From contig AP025062.1 in NCBI GenBank assembly GCA_036186865.1, positions 29,889,708-29,953,707 on the forward strand: a stretch of DNA of 64,000 nt, given 5' to 3'. Below, one piece after another: positions 42,872 to 55,100 of this stretch. Each line of letters starts with the position of its first letter. Positions within the stretch are counted from its first letter, which is position 1. A model generated the notes under the pieces. The model made no database searches and was not told where the DNA came from. It saw only the letters and a list, made by a program, of their open reading frames with translations. Origin of the DNA: Eustoma russellianum (taxonomy: Eukaryota; Streptophyta; Magnoliopsida; Gentianales; Gentianaceae). Both the position numbers and the translations under genes were made by a program.

Positions 42872-45386
42872 AGTTGGACCTGTACAGCACCACTAGAGGG
42901 GGGGTGAATAGTGGGTTAGCGGAAATTACACTACAATTACCTTCAAAAACTTGTTTGAAGACCCCTTTGCCTCTTTAGCCTCAGGTTCTGGAATTTCCAG
43001 AAACAGTTCACTGTTTTGAGTGTTTTGGTTGAACCACTTATACACCTGTGCAAGCTCTCAAACTTGGCAGAGATCAAGTTTAGGATGTTTATAGTATGTC
43101 ACAAAAAATTCAGTCAATTCCAAGCAAGTTTGCACGTTCAAATAAACAAGACAAGTAAAGTGTGCAATTCTGGCAGTTTCAGGCAGAATGTTAGCTTAAC
43201 TTCAAACGATGATGTCTCAAAATCTACCCATGCTATTTTGATGAATCTTATGTCAAATTAAACCTTATGATGTCTAGTTTAATTTGATATAAGGCTCACT
43301 TCAAGATTCGCAGGATAACCTATTCAAATTGAACAAGTTTTGCACACTGGTCAGAGTTGTTCACAGAATGCAGCAACGATTTTGTGAAGACGATTTGAAT
43401 ATGCTAAACTCCTTATAATTTAGTGATTCTTGTGGCTAATGAAAGCTAACACGTTGAAGTATAATATATCCAAAATTCATGCAATTCTAAGACTGTTTGC
43501 CTGTTCAATTATGCGTGCCAAGTTAGTGTAATTCTCAGGCAGAAAACAGTAAGTGCAGAAAATAAGTAAAGAACACAAGGAGTTATCCTGGTTCGGTCAA
43601 TGTGACCTACTCCAGTCCCAAGAGACACCTTCTCTTGGATTTCACTAAACACCAAACACAAATGTCACCTTACAAAGCCAAAGGAAGAAGCTTTTCACCA
43701 ACTTCTTCAAGAGACTGCACCAAAACTGAAAAACAGCAACTAGTTTGTTTCACCTTTGCACCTTTGCACCTTTTGCTCACCTCTAAGGAGTAAGCTTTAT
43801 ACACCAGCTTCTCCCTTACAATATATGTCGTTTAAAGGTGTTGAAATGACAAGAAATGAAGAACTATATAATCATAAAGCTTGCTGCAAACGTGTTCTTC
43901 AATAGAGGAGAGTAGAAGAGAAGAATGGAGAGAGTGAGCTGATTATCTTGCTTGCTTTCTGTTGTTGTACTTTTACTCTTCATCTTTGGAGCTATTTATA
44001 GCCAAGAGGACAGCCTAAAGGCTCCTCTAAGTAGACGTTGGAATGGTTGAGAAATGGAGAGATTTCAGCACTTTTCTAGCTATCCAAATGAAGCTGATCT
44101 TTTGTTGCTTTGAATTGGTCTCCAATTTTTGAACATATAGCCGTTGCATATGGCTTCCTTGGTTGAGAGACTTTTGCTTCAAATTTGCTACATTGTAGGA
44201 CTTGTTTTTTTGTCACACATTATAACCTGAATCTTGACCATATAGCATACGAAATTTTGCTCCATTTTTGAGCCAAGATAACCGTTGTAAACAGCTCACA
44301 ATATATGCAAGAATAGTCATTTGAAATCAGCACCAAAATAGGGTTTGTTTCAACTTGCCTTGACTTGTTCAAAAGCTGAAGGTTTGAACATGATTTGTGC
44401 GCCAATATCCGTGTGCACACATATAATATATAGTCATTTATGTCTTCAACATGTAGCATAGAATACCATATGAAGAATGCCAAGAATTCCAAGAAAACCA
44501 TATATGTGATAACCATAATATAAGAATTCCAATTGATATACCATGCCGCCCGTTTCCATAAATATAGGGCATGTACTATATGTGACATAAACACATATAA
44601 ACATCATATAACCAATATATAACACGTTAGAAGATCCATTGGCAAGTGAAGAGACCAGAATACCCCTTAGCACCAAAATAGGCATTTTGTCCTAGGATGA
44701 ACCTGGACATGGTGCTGCTCTAGATTCATTTTTGCCATGATGTGACATGACTTATAAATGTGTCATATGATCATATAAATCAGTTGGAAGAAGACCAAAT
44801 AAGAATAAGAAGTCCAAATGGTGAAATTACCAAGATAGCCCTTATATAGGTCAATAAGCTTCACCACCGTGTCAAGTCAGTTTTTATCCGTGTCAAGCAT
44901 GCTTTTCCTCAGCCAATTAGATTCTAAATTGAATAAGGATCATGTGGGCTTTTGAATGACTCAATTTGGAGTTCATTTGCTCAAGATATGAACCAAAACC
45001 TGCAATAGGATACTAAACCGAGCAATTTGCCTTATATTGTAAGTCATGTGACTTCAAGGCTTGGTTAGATCATATAATTAACATGTATTGGCATATATAT
45101 GTCATCTAAGATCAGTTTGAACATGTCTTGATTTAGACATGTGATTGAATTGGCCAAGTTCAATCTCATGATCTTAATCAAACTTGTTCAATCTTGATTC
45201 AATCAATTTCACATTTAGCTCATTCAATCTCATGATCTTAATCAAACTTGTTCAATCTTGATTCATTCAATCAATTTCACATTTAGCTCATAAGTTCATG
45301 TCTTGCACATTATACTTTAAACGTTACACACATATACATGCTCACATATGCATTTTGCAATCATTCAAACATGATATATCACAACA
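42872..45386 (-). repeat. C3 3' LTR (2515 bp)
   Basis: It is homologous to the other copia LTRs. The outer end reads AGTTGGACC where TGTTGGACC is expected, so the terminal T appears changed to A. The stem-loop is at 43618-43638 and the TATA box at 43992-44001. It agrees with the visible part of its 5' LTR (62667-64000) except at two to three positions seen by eye. There is no gene. Confidence 0.9.
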
Positions 45387-45399
45387 ATCTCCCCCTTTT
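45387..45399 (-). other. C3 polypurine tract
   Basis: The minus strand reads AAAAGGGGGAGAT next to the 3' LTR, with further AAGGGGGAG words at about 45461, 45479 and 45531. Confidence 0.87.
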
Positions 45400-45636
45400 G
45401 ATGATTTGCAAAATTACCCCACATATGTGTATATTAAGCATCTAAATCAAGTGTAAGCTTCTCCCCCTTAATGTGTTATCTCCCCCTTAACATGATATAC
45501 ATACATATATACATATATCTTTTTTCTCTCTCCCCCTTAATTTTGTAAATTATGCAAAAGACTGAACCGATGCAGCAATACCCAGAATGATCTAGACAGT
45601 ATTGCTATTCCACATAATATGTGCACGGTGTAGTAG

Positions 45637-48600
45637 TCAGTTGTAAGCAATTAATCCAAGTCTTGCACGTAAATTCTCAAAGATAGCTTGATTAAGGGGT
45701 TTAGTGAATATGTCAGCTACTTGTTGATCAGTTCTAACATGTTCAATGTGTATATGTCCAAGATTAACATGATCACGGAGAAAATGATAACGTACTTCTA
45801 TATGCTTTGCCTTAGAGTGTAATACAGGGTTTTTAGACAAATTTATAGCACTTGTACTATCACAATAGATGGGGATATTATTTACTTGTATTTCAAAGTC
45901 TGAAAGTTGTTGTTTAATCCACAATAGTTGAGTACAACATAGACTTAAAGCCATATATTCTGCTTCAGTAGTAGAAAGTGCAACACTAGATTGTTTCTTT
46001 GAAAACCAAGATATTAGTGAGTTTCCTAGGAATTGACATGTTCCACTAGTGCTCTTTCTATCTACTCTACATCCACCAAAATCTGCATCTGAATATGCAT
46101 GTAGACTTAGACTAGATTGTCTATCATACCATAAGCCTAATGTTGGTGTATGTTGAAGATATCTAAATATTCTTTTTATAGCTTTAAAGTGTGACAACTT
46201 AGGCATACTTTGAAATCTCGCACACATACATACTGCAAACATAATATCAGGTCTACTAGCAGTTAGATATAGCAATGAACCAATCATAGACCTATATAGT
46301 TTTTCATCAAATGCAACACCATTTTCATCTTTGTCTAATTTTGTTGAAGTACACATTGGTGTTGGAGATGGTTTCAAGTTTTCAAAGTTGAATTTCTTTA
46401 TCATATCTCTTATGTATTTGGCTTGATTGATATGTATACCACTTGATGTTTGTTTTATTTGCAAGCCTAAGAAATAGTTTAATTCACCAACCATAGACAT
46501 TTCAAACTCAGACTTCATACAATCTTCAAAGTCTTTTACTAAGTTAGGATTAGTTGAACCAAAGATTATGTCATCTACATATATTTGTATTACAAGCAAT
46601 TCTTTGTCTTTCTTTTTCAAGAATAAGGTACTATCTATGGTTCCTCTTTGAAAATTGTTACTTAGTAAAAAGTTGGCAAATCTTTCATACCATGAACAAG
46701 GGGCTTGTTTCAAACCATATAAGGCTTTCTTAAGTTTATATACATGATTAGGGTTCTTTGGATCTTCAAAGCCTGGTGGTTGTTTAACAAAAACTTCTTC
46801 TTGGATATAGCCATTTAAGAATGCACTCTTAACATCCATTTGGAATAGTTTGATGTTATTATAACATGCAAAAGCTAATAAGAGGCGTATGGATTCTAAT
46901 CTTGCTACGGGGGCAAATGTTTCATCGTAATCAATACCCTCTTCTTGATTATATCCTTGAGCTACAAGTCTTGCCTTATTTCTTACTACAACCCCTTGTT
47001 CATTCATTTTGTTCCTAAACACCCATTTAGTTCCAATGATTGATTTATCCTCGGGTTTAGGTACTAAATCCCACACATTGTTTCTTTCAAATTGGTTTAA
47101 CTCTTCATGCATTGCATCTATCCAATATGCATCGTTTAAGGCATCATTCACATTCTTAGGTTCAATTTGGGATATAAGTGCATGCCATTGATCATATTCA
47201 TTAGGATCTATTTGCCTACGTGTTCTAACCCCTTGATTTACATCTCCTATGATAAGTTCTTGAGGATGCTTTTGTTTATCTCTTATTTGCCACCAATTAC
47301 TTGGTTGTGCATCTTCAATAGGTTCAAGATGTTCAATAGGTTGGTTAGGCACATTTTCTTCATTATGTTCTTGTGTAGGGGGAGTTTGAACTTCATGCAT
47401 TTCAAGAGTTTGATTTGGTGTTTCAATTTGATCATTTGTAGGTGGTAGGATAAGTTCATCTTCATCATGAAGTATTTGATCATTTGGTACATAGATTTCA
47501 TGTTGATTACTTGTTTGGAGATATGCATTTTCATTGAACTTCACATGTATAGATTCAACTATCTTTCTTGTTTGTGTATTATAACATCTATATGCTTTAG
47601 AGTTCATTGAATATCCCACAAATATATGTTCATCAGACTTAGGATCAAACTTATCTAAGTTATCTTTTGTGTTCAATACAAAGCATTTACAACCAAAGAC
47701 TTTTAGATAGTTTACTTTTGGGAGTCGTCCATTTAAGATTTCAAATGGTGTTTTGTTCAATTTCTTTCTTATTGATAGTCTGTTGATCATATAACTTGAA
47801 GTGTTTACTGCTTCAGCCCATAAGAATTTAGGTACTTTGTTTTCTACCATCATTGTTCTTGCTACTTCTTGAATAGTCCTATTCTTTCTTTCAACTACAC
47901 CATTAAGTTGAGGAGTTCTTGGTGGGGAGAATTCATGTTTTATACCCTTTTCATTACAGAATTTGATTAATTCACTATCTTTAAACTCACCACCTCTATC
48001 ACTCCTTATCTTAATAACATGTGATTCATGTTCATTTTCAAGTTGTCTAATTAGATTAGTTATAGATGATGCACTTTCATCTTTTGAAGCAAGAAACAAT
48101 GTCCAAGTATATCTTGAGAAATCATCAACTATTACACATACATAATAACTTCCACCTAAGCTTCTTGTTCTACATGGACCAAATAAGTCTATATGCAAGA
48201 GTTCTAGTATTCTTGACGTTGTGAACTCGGTTTTAGGCTTAAGGGATTCTCTAACATGTTTGCCTTTGATACAAGATTCACATAGTTGAAAATCATCCAA
48301 GTTAAGTTTAGGCAATCCTTTAACAAGACTTTTAGCGTGTAGTTTTTCTAAGGTTGATATACCAATGTGTCCTAAACGTCTATGCCAAAGATTGGGATCA
48401 GATTCATGTGAAACAAGACATTTTGTGTTACTACTTAGCATATCATCCAAGTAAAGCACATATATGTTTCCTTCACGTTTTCCTTTTAACACAACTTGAT
48501 TGTTTTTATCCATTATCTTACAAGAGGTGGAGGAGAAGAGAACATTCAAGTTGTTGTCACATAGTTGAGAAACACTTAAAAGCTCAAAGGTTAAGTTACT

Positions 48601-48849
48601 TACAAGTAGGACGTTTTTGATCTCAAACTTGTTTGGATCACCAACCTTGCCTTTGCCAATTATTTGGCCCTGGTTGTTGTCTCCAAAGGTGACTTTGCCA
48701 CCTTTTGCAACGTTTTTAAGTGTGCTAAACAAATTTTTGTTGCCCGTCATATGTCTTGAGCAACCACTATCAACTATCCAATTGGCTTTGTTCTTTTCAT
48801 CTTCTTTGTTGTTATAACCAGCAACTTGTCTTTCTTTGATGTTATGTAC
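45637..48849 (-). CDS. pol: C3 copia Pol, intact
   Basis: It reads protease (DSGCSRHM), integrase (HHCC finger, DDE core), reverse transcriptase (YVDD) and RNase H without a break; from the MTGNK methionine at 48750 it is 1037 codons. The frame is open to the TAG just above 48849. It differs from C4 at a small number of residues, for example APCSWYERF where C4 has APRAWYERF. The gag of this element is broken by C4, so C3 can only act with Gag supplied elsewhere. Confidence 0.93.
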   Translation of the reverse strand, partial: VHNIKERQVAGYNNKEDEKNKANWIVDSGCSRHMTGNKNLFSTLKNVAKGGKVTFGDNNQGQIIGKGKVGDPNKFEIKNVLLVSNLTFELLSVSQLCDNNLNVLFSSTSCKIMDKNNQVVLKGKREGNIYVLYLDDMLSSNTKCLVSHESDPNLWHRRLGHIGISTLEKLHAKSLVKGLPKLNLDDFQLCESCIKGKHVRESLKPKTEFTTSRILELLHIDLFGPCRTRSLGGSYYVCVIVDDFSRYTWTLFLASKDESASSITNLIRQLENEHESHVIKIRSDRGGEFKDSELIKFCNEKGIKHEFSPPRTPQLNGVVERKNRTIQEVARTMMVENKVPKFLWAEAVNTSSYMINRLSIRKKLNKTPFEILNGRLPKVNYLKVFGCKCFVLNTKDNLDKFDPKSDEHIFVGYSMNSKAYRCYNTQTRKIVESIHVKFNENAYLQTSNQHEIYVPNDQILHDEDELILPPTNDQIETPNQTLEMHEVQTPPTQEHNEENVPNQPIEHLEPIEDAQPSNWWQIRDKQKHPQELIIGDVNQGVRTRRQIDPNEYDQWHALISQIEPKNVNDALNDAYWIDAMHEELNQFERNNVWDLVPKPEDKSIIGTKWVFRNKMNEQGVVVRNKARLVAQGYNQEEGIDYDETFAPVARLESIRLLLAFACYNNIKLFQMDVKSAFLNGYIQEEVFVKQPPGFEDPKNPNHVYKLKKALYGLKQAPCSWYERFANFLLSNNFQRGTIDSTLFLKKKDKELLVIQIYVDDIIFGSTNPNLVKDFEDCMKSEFEMSMVGELNYFLGLQIKQTSSGIHINQAKYIRDMIKKFNFENLKPSPTPMCTSTKLDKDENGVAFDEKLYRSMIGSLLYLTASRPDIMFAVCMCARFQSMPKLSHFKAIKRIFRYLQHTPTLGLWYDRQSSLSLHAYSDADFGGCRVDRKSTSGTCQFLGNSLISWFSKKQSSVALSTTEAEYMALSLCCTQLLWIKQQLSDFEIQVNNIPIYCDSTSAINLSKNPVLHSKAKHIEVRYHFLRDHVNLGHIHIEHVRTDQQVADIFTKPLNQAIFENLRARLGLIAYN

Positions 48850-48941
48850 CTACAAATGTAAATAACAACTTAGGTACCCTTTGATTTTGGGTCCTTTCAA
48901 GGTTAGACAAGTTAAGTTCATGTTAGTGTACCTTTAGGTAC
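48850..48941 (-). other. C3 gag-pol junction: 92-nt intron-like segment
   Basis: It is equivalent to 12264-12355 and 55314-55405: GT start after a TGG codon, CTAAC words, T-rich tract, AG end, same length, with both stops inside. Confidence 0.5.
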
Positions 48942-49085
48942 CCAAACTTGAACAACCTTTCTTGGTTTTGAAATGTTAAAATCATGTTGCATATAATGAA
49001 CAAATAGTGGATTTTGATACATAGAATGTGATTGAAAAGGGGCTGCACATTTATGACTAGTTGGATAAGCATTGTAAGTTCTATA
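48918..49085 (-). pseudogene. C3 gag, C-terminal piece
   Basis: It encodes the last 50 or so Gag codons, ending WVPKGTLT and TGA at 48920-48918. It is separated from the remainder of gag (60480-62480) by C4. The bases CTATA (49081-49085) are the left target duplication of C4. Confidence 0.9.
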
Positions 49086-51847
49086 TGTTGGACCTGTATA
49101 GCACCACTAGAGGGGGGGGTGAATAGTGGGTTAGCGGAAATTACACTACAATTACCTTCAAAAACTTGTTTGAAGACCCCTTTGCCTCTTTAGCCTCAGA
49201 TTCTGAAAATTCCAGAAACAGTTCACTACTTTGAACGTTTTGGTTGAACCACTTATACACCTGTGCAAGCTCTCAAACTTGGCAGAGATCAAGTTTAGAA
49301 TGTTTATAGTATGTCATAAAAATTTCAATCAATTCCAAGCAAGTTAGCCCGTTCAAATAAGCAAGAAAAGTAAAGTGTGCAATTCTGGCAGTTTCAGGCA
49401 GAATGTTGGCTTAACTTCAAACGATGATATCTCAAAATCTACCCGTGCTATTTTGTTGAATCTTATGTCAAATTAAACCTTATGATGTCTAGTTTAATTT
49501 GATATAAGGCTCACTTCAAGATTCGCAGGATAACCTATTCAAATTTAACAAGTTTTGCACACTGGTCAGAACTGTTCACAGAATGTAGCAATAATTTTGT
49601 GAAGACGATTTGAATATGCTAAACTCCTTAGAATTTAGTGATTCTTGCGGCTAATGAAAGCTAACACATTGAAGTATAATATATCCAAAATTCATGCAAT
49701 TCTAAGACTGTTTGCTTGTTCAATTATGCGTGCCAAGTTAGTGTAATTCTCAGGCAGAAAACAGTAAGTGCAGGAAATAAGTAAAGAACACAAGGAATTA
49801 TCCTGGTTCGGTCAATGTGACCTACTCCAGTCCCAAGAGACACCTTCTCTTGGATTTCACTAAACACCAAACACCAAAATCACCTTACAAAGCCAAAGGA
49901 AGAAGCTTTTCACCAACTTCTTCAAGAGGCTGCACCAAAACTGAAAATCAGCACTAGTTTGTTTCACCTTTGCACCTTTGCACCTTTTGCTCACCTCTAA
50001 GGAGTAAGCTTTATACACCAGCTTCTCCCTTACAATATGTCGTTTAAAAGGTGTTGAAATGACAAGAAATGAAGAACTATACAATCATAAAGCTTGCTAC
50101 AAATGTGTTCTTCAATAGAGAAGAGAAGAAGAAAAGAATGGAGACAAAGAGCTAATTGTCTTGCTTGCTTTCTTTGTTGCTTTCGTTGGTCTGCTTTTCC
50201 TCTTCATCTTTGGTGCTATTTATAGCCAAGAGGACAGCCTAAAGGCTCCTTAAAGTAGCCGTTTGGAATGGATGAGAATGGGAGAAAATTCAGCACCTTT
50301 TTAGCTACCAAAATTCATCATTTGACTTTCAAGATAAATCTGAATTTTTGAATGCTTTGAAATAGTCTTCCAACCTGAACTTTTATCCCATTATAGCCGT
50401 TGGAATGAGATAGACAATGGCTCCATTTGAATGTTTAAAAGACAGCTCCAATCAGCAATATCCATGTGTAAATAACTTGCCATGTATGCGTGTGTTTTGA
50501 ACAGAATTTTTTTTTCTCCTTATTCTGAATAATAAATGACGTTGGAAAGCCCTTGAAGATAGGCATTGAAGAATAGTTCAAATATAGTTAGAAATCAGCC
50601 AAGTTTGTTTGAGAATAAGTCTTCACCATTTGAATCATATATAGCCGTTTGCTATCTTCCTTGGTTGAGAGATTTTTGCTCCAACTTTGAATACATATAG
50701 CCGTTTGTATTGAGAGATCTTTGCTCCACATTTTAACCAAAATAGCCGTTTGAATCAGCTCCAAAATATAGAAGAATAATCACTTAAAATCAGCACCAAA
50801 ATAGGATGTAATTCAACTTGCCTTGTCTTGTTCAAAATCTGAAAATTTGAACATGATATATGCGCCAACATCCGTGTGTAAACATATAATATATAGTCAT
50901 TTATGTCTTCAACATGTAGCATAGAAAACCATATGAAGAATACCAAGAATTCCAAGAAAACCATAGATGTGATAACCATAACATAAGAATTCCAATTGAG
51001 ATACCATGCTGCCCGTTTCCATAAAAATAGGGCACGTACCATATGTGACATAAACACATATAAACATCATATAAGCAATATATAACATGTTGGAAGATCC
51101 ATTGGCAAGTGAAAAGACCAGAATACCCCTTAGCACAAAAATAGGAATTTTGTCCTAGGATGAACCTAGACATGGTGCTGCTCCAGATTCATTTTTGCCA
51201 TGATGTGACATGACTTATAAAAATGTCATATGATCATATAAATCCGTTGGAAGAAGACCAAATAAGAATGAGAAGTCCAAATGGTGAAATTACCAAGATA
51301 ACCCTTATAAAGATCAATAAGCTTCACCACCGTGTCAAGTCAGTTTTTATCCGTGTCAAGCATGCTTTTCCTCAGCCAATTAGATTCTAAATTGAATAAG
51401 GATCATGTGGGCTTTTGAATCACTCAATTTGGAGTTCATTTGCCCAAGATATGAACCAAAACCTGCAATAGGATACTAAACCGAGCAATTTGCCTTATAT
51501 TGTAAGTCATGTGACTTCAAGGCTTGGTTAGATCATATAATTAACATGTATTGGCATATATATCATCTAAGATCAGTTTGAACATGTCTTGATTTGATCA
51601 TGTGATTGAATTGGCCAAGTTCAATCTCATGATCTTAATCAAACTTGTTCAATCTTGATTCATTCAATCAATTTCACATTTAGCTCATAAATTCTAGCTC
51701 ATAAATTCAATCTCATGCACACATATACTTTAAACGTTATACACACATACATGCTCACATATACATTTTGCAATATATCACAACAATCTACATGCTCACA
51801 TATCACATATGCATTTTGCAATCATTCAAACATGATATATCACAACA
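49086..51847 (-). repeat. C4 3' LTR (2762 bp)
   Basis: TG...CA ends. Stem-loop at 49833-49853, TATA box at 50216-50225. It contains the 410 bp block (about 50472-50881) that is missing from the C2 LTRs. Near the outer end, a partial duplication of the ATATATCACAACAATCT terminus lies at about 51774-51790. There is no gene. Confidence 0.94.
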
Positions 51848-51860
51848 ATCTCCCCCTTTT
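51848..51860 (-). other. C4 polypurine tract
   Basis: The minus strand reads AAAAGGGGGAGAT. Further related words lie at about 51943, 51962, 51989, 52009 and 52043. Confidence 0.88.
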
Positions 51861-52100
51861 GATGATTTGCAAAATTACCCCACATATGTGTATATTAAGC
51901 ATCTAAATCAAGTATAAGCTTCTCTTTAAATCAAGTTAAGCTGCTCCCCCTTAATGTGTTATCTCCCTTAACATGATATACATATATCTCTCCCTTTTAA
52001 TGTGTTATCTCCCCCTTAACATTAACATGATATACATATGTCTCTCCCCCTTAATTTTGTAAATTATGCAAAAGACTGAACTATGTGCACGGTGTAGTAG

Positions 52101-55100
52101 TCAGGTGTAAGCAATTAATCCAAGTCTTGCACGTAAATTCTCAAAGATAGCTTGATTAAGGGGTTTAGTGAATATGTCAGCTACTTGTTGATCAGTTCTA
52201 ACATGTTCAATGTGTATATGTCCAAGATTAACATGATCACGGAGAAAATGATAACGTACTTCTATATGCTTTGCCTTAGAGTGTAGTACAGGGTTTTTAG
52301 ACAAATTTATAGCACTTGTACTATCACAATAGATGGGGATATTATTTACTTGTATTTCAAAGTCTGAAAGTTGTTGTTTAATCCATAATAGTTGAGTACA
52401 ACATAGACTTAAAGCCATATATTCTGCTTCAGTAGTAGAAAGTGCAACACTAGATTGTTTCTTTGAAAACCAAGATATTAGTGAGTTTCCTAGGAATTGA
52501 CATGTTCCACTAGTGCTCTTTCTATCTACTCTACATCCACCATAATCTGCATCTGAATATGCATGTAGACTTAGACTAGATTGTCTATCATACCATAAGC
52601 CTAATGTTGGTGTATGTTGAAGATATCTAAATATTCTTTTTACAGCTTTAAAGTGTGACAACTTAGGCATACTTTGAAATCTTGCACACATACATACTGC
52701 AAACATAATATCAGATCTACTAGCAGTTAGATATAGCAATGAACCAATCATAGACCTATATAGTTTTTCATCAAATGCAACACCATTTTCATCTTTGTCT
52801 AATTTTGTTGAAGTACACATTGGTGTTGGAGATGGTTTCAAGTTTTCAAAGTTGAATTTCTTTATCATATCTCTTATGTATTTGGCTTGATTGATATGTA
52901 TACCACTTGATGTTTGTTTTATTTGCAAGCCTAAGAAATAGTTTAATTCACCAACCATAGACATTTCAAACTCAGACTTCATACAATCTTCAAAGTCTTT
53001 TACTAAGTTAGGATTAGTTGAACCAAAGATTATGTCATCTACATATATTTGTATTACAAGCAAATCTTTGTCTTTCTTTTTCAAGAATAAGGTACTATCT
53101 ATGGTTCCTCTTTGAAAGTTGTTACTTAGTAAAAAGTTGGCAAATCTTTCATACCATGCACGGGGGGCTTGTTTCAAACCATATAAGGCTTTCTTAAGTT
53201 TATATACATGATTAGGGTTCTTTGGATCTTCAAAGCCTGGTGGTTGTTTAACAAAAACTTCTTCTTGGATATAGCCATTTAAGAATGCACTCTTAACATC
53301 CATTTGGAATAGTTTGATGTTATTATAACATGCAAAAGCTAATAAGAGGCGTATGGATTCTAATCTTGCTACGGGGGCAAATGTTTCATCGTAATCAATA
53401 CCCTCTTCTTGATTATATCCTTGAGCTACAAGTCTTGCTTTATTTCTTACTACAACCCCTTGTTCATTCATTTTGTTCCTAAACACCCATTTAGTTCCAA
53501 TGATTGATTTATCCTCGAGTTTAGGTACTAAATCCCACACATTGTTTCTTTCAAATTGGTTTAACTCTTCATGCATTGCATCTATCCAATATGCATCGTT
53601 TAAGGCATCATTCACATTCTTAGGTTCAATTTGGGATATAAGTGCATGCCATTGATCATATTCATTAGGATCTATTTGCCTACGTGTTCTAACCCCTTGA
53701 TTTACATCTCCTATGATAAGTTCTTGAGGATGCTTTTGTTTATCTCTTATCTGCCACCAATTACTTGGTTGTGCATCTTCAATAGGTTCATGATGTTCAA
53801 TAGGTTGGTTAGGCACATTTTCTTCATTATGTTCTTGTGTAGGGGGAGTTTGAACTTCATGCATTTCAAGAGTTTGATTTGGTGTTTCAATTTGATCATT
53901 TGTAGGTGGTAGGATAAGTTCATCTTCATCATGAAGTATTTGATCATTTGGTACATAGATTTCATGTTGATTACTTGTTTGGAGATATGCATTTTCATTG
54001 AACTTCACATGTATAGATTCAACTATCTTTCTTGTTTGTGCATTATAACATCTATATGCTTTAGAGTTCATTGAATATCCCACAAATATATGTTCATCAG
54101 ACTTAGGATCAAACTTATCTAAGTTATCTTTTGTGTTCAATACAAAGCATTTACAACCAAAGACTCTTAGATAGTTTACTTTTGGAAGTCGTCCATTTAA
54201 GATTTCAAATGGTGTTTTGTTCAATTTCTTTCTTATTGATAGTCTATTGATCATATAACTTGAAGTGTTTACTGCTTCAGCCCATAAGAATTTAGGTACT
54301 TTGTTTTCTACCATCATTGTTCTTGCTACTTCTTGAATAGTCCTATTCTTTCTTTCAACTACACCATTAAGTTGAGGAGTTCTTGGTGGGGAGAATTCAT
54401 GTTTTATACCCTTTTCATTACAGAATTTGATTAATTCACTATTTTTAAACTCACCACCTCTATCACTCCTTATCTTAATAACATGTGATTCATGTTCATT
54501 TTCAAGTTGTCTAATTAGATTAGCTATAGATGATGCACTTTCATCTTTTGAAGCAAGAAACAATGTCCAAGTATATCTTGAGAAATCATCAACTATTACA
54601 CATACATAATAACTTCCACCTAAGCTTCTTGTTCTACATGGACCAAATAAGTCTATATGCAAGAGTTCTAGTATTCTTGATGTTGTGACCTCGGTTTTAG
54701 GCTTAAGGGATTCTCTAACATGTTTGCCTTTGATACAAGATTCACATAGTTGAAAATCATTCAAGTTAAGTTTAGGCAATCCTTTAACAAGACTTTTAGC
54801 GTGTAGTTTTTCTAAGGTTGATATACCTATATGCCCTAAACGTCTATGCCAAAGATTGGGATCAGATTCATGTGAAACAAGACATTTTGTGTTACTACTT
54901 AGCATATCATCCATGTTAAGCACATATATGTTTCCTTCACGTTTTCCTTTTAACACAACTTGATTGTTTTTATCCATTATCTTACAAGAAGTGGAGGAGA
55001 AGAGAACATTCAAGTTGTTGTCACATAGTTGAGAAACACTTAAAAGCTCAAAGGTTAAGTTACTTACAAGTAGGACGTTTTTGATCTCAAACTTGTTTGG

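Larger units (their letters stand above)
42872..49085 (-). mobile_element. C3: SIRE-like Ty1/copia element, left half (continues at 60480)
   Basis: On the minus strand this part has the 3' LTR, polypurine tract, intact pol and the last codons of gag. It is split at 49085 by C4 and resumes at 60480-64000 with the rest of gag, the PBS and the start of the 5' LTR. It is inserted in the pol of G2-A. Confidence 0.93.

Noticed and set aside
42872..45386. Idea that the copia LTRs carry a captured host gene
   Set aside because: The stretches without homology to known retrotransposon parts show no exon structure or conserved protein on either strand.
50755..51057. 100-codon minus-strand frame (MFMSHMVRALFLWKR...) repeated in the copia LTRs, also at 59382-59684 and in shorter versions elsewhere
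   Set aside because: Its similarity between LTRs is explained by LTR homology. It is shortened or shifted in C1-C3, lies in untranslated LTR and matches no family I know.
51848..52100. Possible envelope-like third frame of SIRE elements between pol and the 3' LTR
   Set aside because: Only about 250 non-coding bases lie between the pol stop and the polypurine tract in C4, and similarly in C2 and C3.
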